This document shows positions 10,266-22,060 of a stretch of DNA of 64,000 bases, in pieces. The DNA is from Drechslerella dactyloides. Its lineage: Eukaryota; Ascomycota; Orbiliomycetes; Orbiliales; Orbiliaceae. The notes under the pieces were generated by a model. The model searched no databases. It was not told the origin of the DNA and saw only the letters and a list, made by a program, of their open reading frames with translations. Numbering within the stretch: position 1 is the first letter of the stretch; every line of letters begins with the position of its first letter. The DNA lies in assembly GCA_020064725.1 (NCBI GenBank), contig JAGTWJ010000007.1:2108001-2172000 (forward strand), written 5' to 3'. The position numbers were made by a program, and so were the translations under genes.

Positions 10266-13200
10266 GGAGGGTCGGCCTGCCCAAAGAGCGCGCTGGGCTG
10301 AATGCCACCCCGGACCCGAAAGGGCTGACGAAGACAGAACAGAAAAAAATAAAAAAGGACTTACCAAGTGGGAGCGGTCGAGATTGACAGATCTCTGGAT
10401 GTCGATGCAGATGGAGTGGATGTTGCGATAAACGACGAGACGATGGGATGGGATGGTGTTTATATAAAACGGACCGGCCGCATCGAGGCAGCGTGGCCGG
10501 GTTCGTGATCACGATCATGACCATGGCCACGCCCCGTCAGCAAATGACGAAGCGGACGACGACGCCGACGAGGCCCGCCGCGAGAGCGCAGCGGGTGCCT
10601 GGCGGATGGGAGTGGAAAAAGCAAGCTGGCGGGGCCGGAGCGGTGGTAAGGAGCTTACCTGCGAAAACACCGCGCCGGCGGACGTTCAGCCGTGTGCTCG
10701 CAAAGCTGGCCAGGAAATGGTCCGGTCAGCTGAGTAATCTATCCGCTGACTGCCTCCCGCCTCGCTTCCCTCTCCCACCTACTAGGTGCTTTACGCGGTG
10801 CTTTACTAAGGACTTGGTGCAGGCTGTCCGCCAGCTGTGTGCACGCACTAAGAAGTAAGCACCTGCTGGGAGGTCCGTCTTGAGGCTGTCGACGGTCCAC
10901 AGCGGAGCGTCCTCTCGTCCTCATAAAACCTCCTCGTGTCCGCGAACACGAGCTCGCGACGGATGGGGGCGCTCAGCACCATCTGGACGAGACTGCCATC
11001 TCATACTCTCGCGGAGGCCGTCCTGACACCTGCCCCTTCTCCACATCCAGCAGACGAACAACCTCCAGTCCGTACAGCTGTATCCGCTGGCCGCGAAGAA
11101 GGTACATGTCTGGCTGGCTGGCTGGTTGTACACGTATCCGCCGCGAACGCTGGATCCTGCGCTCGGAGAGTTCGGACGCTTGCTGCACAACAAGCTGTGC
11201 CCTGCGAGCGAGCAGGGAAAAAAAATTCCCATCTCGGAGCTCGGTGCATCGTTATCTCCAGCCTGTCCGGGCCCGCGAGGGTGTCTGCGTGGGTGTCTGC
11301 GTGGGTGTGTGGCTCGGAGCTCGCAAACGGACAAGAGACCACTGACTAATCCCGTCGCACCGCTCGGCCTCGACCGACCGTTTCTGAAGCGAGTCGACGG
11401 CGGAGGACAACCAGTCAAAAGATTCCGGCATCCAATGCTTCAAGCAGCCGTATTTCAAATTCCCGCCAAGGAAGCTAGCGCCCTGCTGACCCCGGCTTGA
11501 TTAATCAGAGACCAGAATGCCCGACGTGGCCGCCCCAAGTGCATGTCGTCATCGCCTTTTCGTCGATACGACGGATATTGGGAATCTCCAAACAAACGCC
11601 CGTCCGCTAGATCCGGCGGAGCGGATGGAAGGATGCTCGCTCGCTCGACGGACCGGCTGCGATAAGGCCATCCTGCACACCATCCGATCAAACAGGTATA
11701 CTCGGATACCCGCGCTATCAGCCTGCATTGTCTGGCTCTGATGTAGACATTCACTCATTCTCTCGGCAATGGAGGATAACCCCGGCTGGTCCTCCGGCCT
11801 CGCCGACGACGCCGGGATTACATAACCCTTGGCTCTCGTACGACCCCCGCCGCCCTGCTGCAGCACGAAACACCATCCCATTCATTCGCACTCACCATCC
11901 TTTATTCATCATCCATTCATGACTAATTCACAAACAGCCGTGCCTGTGAGACGAGCGATGCTGAATAAATAAATGAGTGGCCCATGCAATGGCACGATTG
12001 ATTCATAACGAGCAATACCTCCACCCTTGCAAGAACCCACCCCTCACAACGGCCTGGTGCAAGTTACCACCTAGGTGAGTTTACAGTGGTCTACGATTGA
12101 ATGCAATGCAACGAAGATTCCGGTACTAGTATGCTGTGATACGACTGCAACCGTCTTCCCCGCCTCAGGACTGCATGTCTCCATCCGGGCCTGAATGCTG
12201 TGCGCACACACGCAGACGCATCCATGAATGGACATCCACCCAATTCATTCACCCATCCGTACCAAATGTATGAGAGGTGTCCAGGTGTTCGGTGTACAGC
12301 CCGCCTTGCAACGTATGCGCGTTGCATACCTCGGTACGTATCTCGATAAGCCAAGCACGTCGTCCAATGCGGTATCGATGTGTCCCGCCTTGTCAGCAGC
12401 CCACCACCGCGGAGATCAATCCATTCGTACGGACCAGCTGGCTGAGTCACCCCACCCGTCAATTACCTGCACCCAATGCACCCGCATCAACATGAATAAG
12501 GACAAGTGCACTACATGGACGTGCTCTCTGCATGCGCACTGCATGGAGAATGACAATAGAACTCGACTGTCCGGGTCAGCACCGTCCCGAATCGGGAAGT
12601 ATCTTCCCTTCGCATTCCGATTGCTGGAAACCCAATCACCGTCTCCGCTCCTCAAGCCTTTGAGCTTCCTCTGGTCAGCAGAAACGGTCGTCTCGCATGG
12701 CGTCGGCCTCGTCGGAACTCCTTCTCTCATTTTATCCCTCTTCGTGTGTAACCGGCGCTGGAGCCTTAGCCCATCCCAGCCCATCCTGTCCGGCCCTGCC
12801 CGACCCCGTCTCGTCGGTCACAACTCTCCGACTTGTGGTCCAAGATGAATAATGTGAATGTGAATAATATGATGTACAAAGTATAAGCACATGGCGCCTT
12901 CTGCATCATTTTGCCTAACTGGTTCGTAATCGAGTGCTCCTCTTATCGCAGCTGCCCGGATCTAGCAGTATTTGATGTAAGCATCATCTGTATCGGTAAT
13001 GTACATTCGTTTATCCATTCATCCTCCCTCCTAGCCCTCGGCACTCCTTTCTCCTCCATGTCCAAGGGAAAGGAGCTGTGTCAACGTGCATAAGCGATAG
13101 GGCTGAGGTCGCCCGAACCATTAAACCCTTTTTCCGACCCGGCCTACTCTCATCACCGAACGCCGAAACTCAAAGCAATGCAATGTAACAAACAGTAGGC

Positions 13201-13445
13201 GTACAAAGGGGAAAAAAATAGAAAAACAATAGAAATAATTTTATCCGAAACAAAAGAAATATGTGAAGTAAAAATACATCGCCAGGGTAAGAAGAAAATT
13301 TATGGGGTTCCGACGCGGTGACACCGACGGATCCCAGTCGAGACCCCAGAGAAAAGAGCTCGGTCAACCTCGCGCTACCATAGACGACTCGACCAGCAAT
13401 CGCCGCCATCTGCATATAAATACAAGCACGGCAACTCATTCATCC

Positions 13446-13447
<2 letters not shown>

Positions 13448-13478
<31 letters not shown>
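13448..13478. repeat. T31 homopolymer (A31 on the noxR strand)
   Basis: Thirty-one consecutive T on the plus strand, about 60 bp past the noxR stop codon, so the noxR strand reads A31 where a poly(A) addition site could lie. Length may be affected by sequencing error. Confidence 0.85.
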
Positions 13479-13480
<2 letters not shown>

Positions 13481-13537
13481 GTCTGGCACAGGGTGTTACC
13501 GATCCCATGCAATATAACATCCTGGTCGCACAAAATT

Positions 13538-15561
13538 TTATGCCTCAAACGCCCAGATCTACCCGCCACGTTAGTTACCATGCATAGCTCCATGTCTGCG
13601 GACTGCCTAGACTTACCTCCATCTTGCCCTTCTCCGACTTGGCTCGCTTCGCAGCCTTCTTCGCCGCAGCGAGCTGAATGTCGAGGTCCTCCTGGTCGGC
13701 CACGAGGATCTGTTCTCCATCGTCCATAACCTTGAATTTGCAGGCCCGCTTCATGCCCAGCTTCTCCTTCAACTTGAAGCTGAACTCTGCAAACCCAACA
13801 TTAGGTGCAATCTCCGTTAACCGAGCCTCGTCGCCGTAATGGATCTTGACTCGGATCTAGACCGCGCGGAGACACCATGTTAGACTCAACCTTTGACAGA
13901 CGAAAATCCGGGACTCTTCATACCTTTTTTACGTCAGGAGCCCTCCGGCTGCTCTCGCCGCCGCCCCTCTTACTACCTCTTGCGCTAACCAGGTCAAACT
14001 CCTCATCGTCGTCGAAGTCTTCGTCGCCCTCGCTCTGGTAGTCGTCGTTGTATTGTGGTGGTGGCGGCGCCCCTCTTCGGGACGAACCCCCATCTCTATC
14101 CCTGTCTCTTTCTCTTTCCCTGTCTCGTCGCGATGACGATCCGGAAGCTCTTCGTGAATGGCCGCTTCTGCCGCTATGTTCGGAACCATAGTACTCGTAA
14201 ACGTCGTCATAGTATTCGTCGTCCTCATGGTTGTCATCTCTCCGTCTTCTTCCGCTCGTGCTTCCGGGTCCCTGCCGCTGTCTAGGGCTCCCGTATCCTC
14301 TGTCGCTACTCCTAGCGCTTCCACGCCGAACGGGGACTTGTTCTTCCTCAGGCTGTTCTTCACGAACGTCTCCCATATCATCTCTTCTCCGTCGTTCCCG
14401 GCCACCGTCTCTTCGGCTTCCTTGACGGGACGGCGGCTGCTTAACCGGGAAGGCGGCCCCGTTGTCCCTGAGTCGGTTCGTGGCTGGCTCTTTCTCGGGT
14501 GGTGGGGTAGGTGGGAAGACTTGTTGCTGAGTGCCAACTCTACTGGGCGGCGCGATTTCGTCGGTCTTCTTGGAGGTCTTGTTCGGTATCACCAAGTTGG
14601 ACGCTGCGAATGATAGAGACTCCTGCGGTCTGTCGTCGATAGCCTCGATAACTTTCTTGGACTCGGTCCCTGCGAACCCTGTGAATGTATTGTTCGCGTC
14701 CGTTGCCGCTACCAGTCGCGCTTTCCCGAGGTAGTCCTTCGCTTTGGCATTGCGCACCTTCGCTTCGCTGGGTCGGTACAGCACGCCGACGGGGATCGAG
14801 AAAACGGTGTAGCCCTAAATATGAGATGTTAACAAGACGCATGTTTTGCTATTGGTTCTATCGACGGGTTTCGTACCTCTCCACCATCGCGGATTGCCTC
14901 GTCGATGACGGAATGGTCCTCGACTTGTTTTTCCTTGACAGCGTATCCCCAATCCTGAATGCCGGCCTCCCTCTGATTCAGGTATATATAACACAAACCG
15001 CGGTTGAACAGCACCTCGCAGGAATATAGACGGAACTTGAGACCCAGTTGCTCATAGTCTATCAGAGTATTTCCTCGTAGATATAACAGCGCATCGTTGA
15101 AATTGGCCAGGGCCTCCTCAAAGTCTCCCAAAAGAAAGTTCGAGACGCCTTGTTGGAAATATGCGACGGCAAAGTAATTATCTGCCTGGACGGCTTTTTG
15201 GAACGACAGTACCTATCCAACAAAAACCAGCGTGCGTTAGCCTGACAACGTTGTCGAAAAACTGTCAACACCAAAGGCCGCCTCCAGGTCCACGTACGGC
15301 TCGCTCGTGTTCTCCAAGTGTCGCGTGGATGACACCAATGTTGAAAAGGATCTTGGCAGTATCGCCAATCTTGTCCAAATTCCTCAGGGCCTCGTCGAAC
15401 TCGTTCGCATCATAATGCTTAAGGGCTTGAACCCATATCTCGATTTCCTATAGTCGCAATTCGGTCAGTCGTATGATCGCTTAGTGGTATGCACGCCCAT
15501 CGCACGAGGCATCTCTGAAAGCGGCCGGTTTCCTCCAGGGACGCACCTGTTTTAGCGACAT
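13538..15561 (-). CDS. noxR: NoxR, p67phox-like regulator of fungal NADPH oxidases
   Basis: Exons (minus): 15561-15547, 15447-15298, 15212-14877, 14814-13924, 13856-13617 and 13558-13538, 550 residues. NoxR binds Rac and activates NoxA/NoxB to make superoxide for hyphal tip growth and sexual development. Residues 1-167 are TPR repeats (MSLKQEIEIWVQAL; LFNIGVIHATLGEHERAV; AVAYFQQGVSNFLLGDFEEA; EVLFNRGLCYIYLNQREAG). These are followed by an activation-domain-like segment, GYTVFSIPVGVLYRPSEAK, and then about 250 disordered residues rich in Arg, Ser, Asp and Pro. The C-terminal PB1 domain (about 465-545) has IRVKIHYGDEARLTEIAPN and the acidic OPCA loop DDGEQILVADQEDLDIQ. The first exon codes only five residues and the last only six plus stop; donors and phases are consistent. 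Poly(A)-like T31 lies downstream, and the upstream spacer is 2.7 kb. Confidence 0.94.
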
Positions 15562-18233
15562 CGTGGCAAAGGAATCCGCCTCGCCAAAGCCTTAATATAT
15601 GCGCCGTGCTCGAAACACGTTTCTCCAACTGAGTCTGAGTGCGGGCGACGGATTGAATTATTTATAACGGTATAACAAATCTAGTTGCGGCGGAAGAATG
15701 AGCGTTCGAATCAAGCCGAGTGAAATTATCGGATTATCGTAAGATATTATGTTGCTATGTCTCAATGTTTGTCAGCACTATGACTGTCGAGTGGTATTTC
15801 ATGCAGACGGATTGCTTAAAAGAGGGCTTTAAAGCAGGAGTAACAACTGCCACAATGATTTATGGAATTGTCAATTGAGCGAAGTGGGCTGGCCCTGGCA
15901 TCAAATGCAAGGAGGTGTGGGTGTTGTAGAGGTGAGAAGCAATAAAGGAGGCATCCTGCATCGCCAAAACACGGCCATCGAGCTAGCGCAGCAAGAGCAT
16001 TCGGACACGCATAGAGAGAAAGGGTGAAGGCTGATGCTGATTGGCTGCAGAATCGAAACGTCACTCACCTATCACCAGATTGGCGGAAGTATCCTCGAGC
16101 ATGCCAGGCGTGGGAAAGTAAGAATAGGTAGTCGTAGGGGATGGAGCGCGAAATATGGCAAATGGTTCGGTTTGCGAAGTCAGCGGGATAGGCGGTTTGT
16201 GCCGACGAATCGAAAGGCGCCGCTGTTGCTTGCTAGCCGCCGATTAATATCCCCACTTTTAGAAGCGAATTGTTTTTCCTTTTGGGTACCTACATGCAAG
16301 GCAGCGCAGCCAGTGGGTTAGAGCTTGGCCGAGAAGGAAGGAAGCACAAGAATCAGGGACTCCAGCAATGGCGGGTGCAACCTACCAGAGATTGGAAGGG
16401 ACGGGTGTGGAAAAGAGCAGTCGTCGCCGTCGCCGCCGTCGCAGTCTTGGGGCAGCGGTGGATATAAAAATAGTCCAGAACACCAGGTCCCGGATGAGGG
16501 TCCGAATCCGTTCTGAGGCGTCGGGCGGGGAGCGCGTCAGGATGGTATGCGTGTGCAATGTGAGTTACGAGGCCAGCCCATAAACTATGCCGTTGTCGTG
16601 CGAGGTCGCGAGTGAGGAAAGGAAAGGAGCAAAGGAGAGAATGGCGAAATGAAGAGTAGCCTAACGGCGAAGTCTATCTTGTCAATCCAGCGAGCTAAGA
16701 ACGAAAGCAAGCAAGCTCGAGCAAGCAAGCAGGCAAGCAATTTTAACGAAAGGCGAGAAAAGAAAGAGCGAATTGGGCCGGTTCATGAAAGAGTGGAAGG
16801 AATGCAGATGGCGGACGGGAAGCAGGGGCGAAGGCAGAGAAAGATGCCGTCGAAATGGGGACGATAGCGCTTAAAGATGGGAAAGCCTCACTCACCTGCG
16901 GCCCAGCTGCGCACTAGAAGATTACAAGACAATAAGGCCCAAGCCAAACGGGCATATAAAACGAGCGTGGAGGGCAAACTGCGCGAAGTTCGAGAGATCC
17001 GGTGATTTCAGGGACCGGAGGGGCGCACGGTGGAGATAATATTATTATACTTGTATGTAACCTGCTGCGCGGGCGACTGGCGGGCGACTGGGGCCCACGA
17101 TATATTATATTGTGCAGACAGGGCCGGCCGCCGTTTCCAGTGCTGCTGCTTCCGGCGACGGCGTGTATAAAACTCCTGCAGTCCTCCTCCCCCTCCACGA
17201 CCACACACACACACCACTATCACCACACAGCGTCCCTCATCTCCTCCCGCATCGCTTGGCTGCTGCCGGCCTAATTACCGCCCTCTTTCTCTCGAACACT
17301 TCCTTTCTCGCTCGATCCATGCTGCCCGCCAGCCGACCAGTCGACGGGCTGCTCCTGGTTGGAGCCTCCCACGCCGGTCCGAAGGGCGATTCTCCCTGAT
17401 CTCGGACGTGCACCCATCGTTTCATCCACTGTTTCCCTCACGTCCCATAGAAACAACCGGCAAGGAAAAGGCCCAACAGCAAAAAAAAAAAAAAAAGTGG
17501 ATCCTAGGGCCGCTCTCACTTGCTCGCGCTCCTAATCTGACATGAGAACCCACTGACAATAGCATGACTCCCTTGACCGCTCCCATAAATACACACACGA
17601 TGTCCATCTGGTCTGTACGTGAGCTGTGCGATCTGATCGAAACGTGGTTCCGAAACCGGTTTGAGGGAGACACTTGGAGCTGCGGTTGTCTCGGAGAACG
17701 TGTGGCGTCCGCCTCCTTGACACACCCAAATACTCAAGCTGGGACACATTGCCCCACGCTTTATATTACACACTCCCACTACTGCCTTGAATATTTAGCA
17801 AGCAATATCGCAAAATTGCATCCGTATTTGGCCCGCATGGCACAATTCGATCTCTATGGTCATACAGAAATCCGTCTCCCCTGCGGCTCCTGCTGCTGGA
17901 TCGAGCCTCAAAATCGGGCCACGATCGGATCATGGTGGCGCCGGATCTCGCTTGCATGGTTTATAAGCCAGGAAATCGGCATGCATCAAGCGTCCTTCGT
18001 TCTGAATTGCCCGTCAGGTCCTGCAGGGTCGGCAAGAACAGCATCTCTTGATAGGCCCATGCACTTTTTGAGGATGCTTCTGCTCTCCTACCTTGCATGT
18101 TTCGTTGGGGCGAGCGGACAGGATCTTGCTGTGATATGAAAGAAAGAAAGCATGTCAAATCCCATGCATGAAGGACTGTGCATTGTAGATCTCAACCTCC
18201 CCACCACCGTGCACCGGCACCATCACAGGAAAA
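15562..18233. other. 2.7 kb spacer upstream of noxR
   Basis: No credible gene. The 191-codon plus-strand frame at 17564-18139 has no conserved motif or codon pattern. Short direct repeats of gcaag/caagcaagc occur at about 16700-16740. The spacer is likely the noxR promoter plus the CCS1 3' flank. Confidence 0.4.
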
Positions 18234-19194
18234 CTAGAGCATCCCCCTGCCAGCCTGCTCGACCCTCTCCTCCCATACCGTCTTACCAGAACAAGAACAA
18301 ACCACTTTGTCATTCTCCCATACCCCCGCGCTTCTGGCAATCACCCCCACCAGCGTGTTCTCGTCGTCCTGTTTGAAATCCTGTGTTTCCAGCGAAACAA
18401 CCATGCTTCTTCCAATCAACTCCCAGATGTCAACGGGTCTGTCCAGCAAAACACTGCCAGAGCCAGTCTGATCGACCGTGACCTGTCCCAATCTGCCTCG
18501 GGGTTGTTGTTTGCTATCCGTGCCATCGTCTTCCCAGACACCACCCGTCGAAGCCGCTCCTCTGGATATGTCGCCTGTTTGTCTTATCGTCGCGTCATAG
18601 GCGCCAGCTGATAGACCCCTCAGGCTGAGATCGATAATTGTAAATCTCGGCCCAACCTGGACCAATCGAGCCAAACCCCGAACAGCGTTTTCGATCTTAG
18701 GAGCATGTGTTTCCAAAATGCATACCGCCGCAGCTGAAGACCCCGTCACCAGTTAAACAACGTTTGATCGTCAAAGAGTCAAGAACAGTCGGATGGACAA
18801 TACGCACTGTTGGCCTCTCCGGATCCTCTTAAGATACCATCCTTGCCAATCCTACTCAGTGCTGCAGATATCGCAGATGGTGCAGCCGTGCCCTCTACCT
18901 CGACTAGCTGGTCTGCAAGGTGGCAGTTGACGTTGATGATACCTGCCCGTGTATTAGAATGTGTAAGCTTGCAATCCTAAGTGGGAGCGAGGACTCCGGA
19001 AACCAATCGTAAGGTCGATCTACCTTGGACCTCGGATAGAGCCGCTTTGATAGAGTCGACGCACCCGTTGCAATGAAGAGGAACCGCAAAGACTGTCTGC
19101 ATGGAAACATTGCATTAACGCTTATGCTTTGATACGACCACGATCTGCCGGGCAGGATTATAAACCTTACTTTGAATGCAGGTATGGTGCTCAT
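18234..19194 (-). CDS. ccs1: Copper chaperone for superoxide dismutase (CCS1)
   Basis: Exons (minus): 19194-19171, 19096-19024, 18942-18808 and 18733-18234, 243 residues (yeast Ccs1 has 249). Ccs1 loads copper into Cu/Zn superoxide dismutase and forms its disulfide, in the cytosol and mitochondrial intermembrane space. Domain 1 is an Atx1-like heavy-metal domain with the copper motif HCNGC (VFAVPLHCNGCVDSIKAAL). Domain 2 is a SOD-like fold (VRGLARLVQVGPRFTIIDLS; GVIARSAGVWEN). The C-terminus VCSCSGKTVWEERVEQAGRG has the CxC motif that hands copper over and catalyses disulfide exchange. All three functional cysteine elements are therefore intact. Introns are 74, 81 and 74 bp with good phases. 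The first exon encodes just eight residues. Confidence 0.93.
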
Positions 19195-19406
19195 TGTAAG
19201 GATTCAAGGTGTTCCGTGATATATCGTGACGATCTCAAATTTTTTCTGTCTCCTAAATGCTGCGCGGTCAGATTGCTGGTGGCGTTCCCGATATTCGAAT
19301 GCTGTCGATAGTTCACGCCGTCTGTACTGGACGTCAATGTAGCCAGAGTTCAGACCTGGCGTACGCGTTGAGCGCTCGTTAATAGATGCCGCAATAAATT
19401 ATATGA

Positions 19407-19780
19407 CTAGCACTTTAATACGCCCACTCCGTATTCCCCGTTCTTGAGACGAAGCTGTAAATCGAGTTTAGCCTTAGCTGACGCAATGCGATGTATGTGA
19501 GAAAAGTCCAAGTGGGTCTGATACAAGGTGCATCGGTCAAAGATGGCCTCGCCCTGCTTATAAATGTGAAGCAACTGTCGTTCGCGAGCACTCGCCACCT
19601 GAAAGTCAATGGCGCCACACCCGAAATTTCCTCCAATGCGCCACACGAGTCCGTCGGCAAGACAATATAAACCTTCCAACAGCACTCATACTATGTCCCG
19701 CCGCGCCTGATATTCGAACCGGCGGGCCCGACAGACAAAAGGCGCTCTCATTGACGCCGGCCGCGACGACCATAGCGCTC
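19407..19780 (-). CDS. Doubtful small protein gene, head-to-head with uL13m
   Basis: The downstream part (19407-19601) reads VASARERQLLHIYKQGEAIF, then RCTLYQTHLDFSHIHRIASA and KAKLDLQLRLKNGEYGVGV, which looks like real amphipathic helical protein sequence. An upstream frame from an ATG near 19780 (MSAMVVAAGVNESAF) is open but in another phase, so an intron ending at the cag just before GTGGCGAGT would be needed. I cannot find an unambiguous donor. I recognise no family. Its start would lie within about 40 bp of the uL13m start, implying a shared bidirectional promoter. It may instead be a broken or chance frame. The remaining CCS1 upstream DNA (19195-19406) shows nothing. Confidence 0.35.
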
Positions 19781-19814
19781 ATCCTAAGCCGAACCCGCTA
19801 AAGACCCGATCGCT

Positions 19815-20589
19815 ATGTCGCAGGTCATCGGGAGAGTACGTTAGACGGAATCCACACCCCCCAGATGCCTTTCCATCTCTAACGCGCCCTTTGCTAGACG
19901 AGTCTCGCCTTCTCAAGAACATGGCACGTTCTCAATGTCGCCGCCGACGGACGGAGTCTCGGTAGGCTGGCCACCGCCATCGCGGTCACTCTTATGGGGA
20001 AGCACAAGCCCGTATACGATCCATCCAGTACGCTACAGGACCTCCATCTACTGGCGATAGCTTGAAGCGTTCAGAATAAAACTAAGCGATCCTCTTGACA
20101 GATGATTGCGGCGATTACGTCGTGGCAATTGGCTGCAATGAGCTGAAACTCACGGGAAACAAGAGATATAAGAAGATGTATTACAAGCATACGACACGAC
20201 CCGGAACGGGATTCAAGCAGATCGTGATGGACAAATTGATCAAGAAGTTTGGGGCGGGAGAGGTCCTCAAAAGAGCTGTCAGCGGAATGCTGCCGAAGAA
20301 TAGACTCAGAGACGTCCGGTTAGCAAGACTTAGAGGTACGCTCGAAAGCATATCGTCCCGTTGACCTATAACTATCGACAGTCTGCTGACACGCACCATT
20401 GGGGCAGTATTCGAGGGGCAAGATCACCCTTACAAAAAGAACATTGTGGTCATGGAAGCGCAGTCGAATCGGCGGGGACCCAATGGGCCCAAGTACGGCC
20501 CTCCGGTGAAAGATACGAAGAAGAAGCAGAGCAAAGAGCCGGCTGCCGCGCCGCCTGCTGAAGGTGCGCCAGCGGCTATCGCGACATAA
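19815..20589 (+). CDS. mrpl23: Mitochondrial large-subunit ribosomal protein uL13m (MRPL23)
   Basis: Exons 19815-19835, 19898-20027, 20102-20335 and 20408-20589 give 188 residues. The protein is part of the mitoribosomal large subunit. The L13 fold is plain: FSRTWHVLNVAADGRSLGRL, ATAIAVTLMGKHKPVYDPS, GDYVVAIGCNELKLTGNKR, KKMYYKHTTRPGTGFKQIV, and the signature region LKRAVSGMLPKNRLRDVRLA followed by LRVFEGQDHPY. The C-terminal 35 residues (KDTKKKQSKEPAAAPPAEG) are a Lys/Ala/Pro extension absent from yeast Mrpl23 (163 residues). The start codon opens a seven-residue exon before a 62-bp intron (gtacgt/tag). There is no obvious cleavable presequence, as is usual for this subunit. Confidence 0.93.
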
Positions 20590-21022
20590 TTCCAGCGCTG
20601 TGTTACAATACGTTATGAATGTTATACAGCTGTACATATATATCCTAGGCTAGAATCGAGGTTTCTAAACAGAATACGGCGGTACATATGCGATGCTAGC
20701 ATCTAGAGTCGCATTAACCATATCACATTTATTATTTTTATTCAGGCGACTATAGTGTGGAATTGCCTTTGGTAATTTTACTATACATGCTAGGTAATAT
20801 TTATATACTGGTAGATGTAGGACCGATGCTCTTTGAGTTATAAGAGCTGAGTGGAAAAAAAGGAATGGTGACCGGTGTGAAACGCCATCGCCGTATACGA
20901 TATCTAGTATATGTGTGTCCCAAAGAAAGAAGAAAAGAAAAATGCTGGAGGCACCAAAATATGATGGGCATATATAATAAGGGGTCCCAACGCCGCCAAA
21001 AGATGTCAATATGGCCGTCCAT
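20590..21022. other. Intergenic between convergent genes
   Basis: AT-rich 3' flank of uL13m (+) and urate oxidase (-). No gene or repeat seen. Confidence 0.5.
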
Positions 21023-22060
21023 TCACAGCTTGGAGGCTGGCTTCCGAACGACTCGGCACTTGATGAGACCATTAGGTCCGGACTGAGGAGCATAAACCTC
21101 GGCGTCCTTGCCGGTGTTCTTTAGGCCTTTGTGCCAACTCAGATCTACGAGTGGATATGTTAACGGAGCACATTTTTTCAAATTTGTTTTGGGGAAACTT
21201 ACCAATCTCGAAGTAGTGCTTGTTGGGAAGAGCATACTCGACGGCCTCGACAGCCGGGACGTCCGCAAGGATCTTCTCGCACATCTTGTACATTGTCGCC
21301 TGGACGCTGGCGCTATTGTCCTCTGCGAATATTTTCAGGGTAGTGTTACGGGCAGCATCGAATGCGCTGTCGAAGGCGTTGGCATTCGATCGCACTTGGT
21401 CGATTGTTTGATATCGCTTCCATGTCCATGCAGCATCGACTTCGGTGCTCAAGATTCGGTCCCATGTCTCCTTAAGGGTCGTGAACTCGTCCCTGTGAAA
21501 GCCGTGGAAGGCGGAGCCGGTGCTCTTCAGCACCAGCAGGCCAGCGATCTTGGAAGTGATCGTGAAGCCCTCGTTTCTACGGAAGGTGACATCGACATTG
21601 CGGGTCTCAGAACCGTCTCGCAGGAAGGAGTGAGGATGGAGTTTGCCGTCAATGTTCATGCGAGTCCAGCGGTGGACTGTGATGCTGACGTGGGCGGCGT
21701 GAATGTGGCTGTATTTGTTGGGGAAGTGAGAGGCGAGAATGGCGCCGAATAGCTCTGGAGGGTTGACAGGGTTCTGCTTTGCGAGAATGTAGATTGTGTT
21801 CTTGATGGTGTCGGTGGCGACGACGGGGCTGTTGTCGGCCTTCGTGTAGGAGGTTTCGACGTCACCCTCGAGAAGACAGCAAACCGTCATCTCTGTGACG
21901 GTCTGGGCCTGGGTGACCGGGTCCCGGTGGACTTTGTAGACACGGACGTTGTCCTGGAGATATGATAGCAGTGTTAGAGAGAGGGAAGAAGTCACAAGTG
22001 AGCGTAGGGGTGCATGTGAATGCCTACCTTTCCATATCGTGCAGCAGCAAGCGATGCCAT
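21023..22060 (-). CDS. uaZ: Urate oxidase (uricase), peroxisomal
   Basis: Exons (minus): 22060-22028, 21953-21203 and 21144-21023, 301 residues, matching Aspergillus uricase length. The enzyme oxidises urate to 5-hydroxyisourate with release of H2O2 in purine breakdown, in peroxisomes. The start MASLAAARYGKDNVRVYKVH contains the catalytic Lys of the Lys-Thr dyad; the Thr lies in VVATDTIKNTIYILAK. FGAILASHFPNKYSHIHAAH, STGSAFHGFHRDEFTTL and ASVQATMYKM carry the substrate-binding Phe/Gln region, and EYALPNKHYFEIG has the conserved His. The C-terminus VVRKPASKL ends in a canonical PTS1. It is divergent from the Rictor gene with 926 bp between. A GATA-type word (CGATAAG at 22104-22110) lies 44 bp upstream of the start, suggestive only of AreA nitrogen control. 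Confidence 0.97.

Larger units (their letters stand above)
9722..13537. other. 3.8 kb gene-free spacer upstream of acidic-protein gene
   Basis: No reading frame here carries recognisable motifs or plausible splice structure. Visible structure: a degenerate CCAG-rich tract at about 10150-10265, a shorter (CTGG)n at about 11108-11124, a TATA-like tttatataaaac at about 10458-10470, many short tgcatg/atgcaat words at about 12090-12560, and a T31 run at 13448-13478 just past the noxR stop. It is probably promoter plus noxR 3' flank. An untranslated RNA cannot be excluded. Confidence 0.4.

Noticed and set aside
12228..12848. 206-codon plus-strand frame in the 3.8 kb spacer
   Set aside because: No domain or codon pattern; Cys/His/Pro-rich translation typical of spacer DNA.
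17564..18139. 191-codon plus-strand frame upstream of noxR
   Set aside because: Cys and Trp-rich without zinc spacing, no conserved block, lies in the 3' flank of CCS1.
19690..19790. tRNA-like B-box (ggttcgaata on the minus strand) near uL13m
   Set aside because: No matching acceptor, D or anticodon stems could be folded around it.
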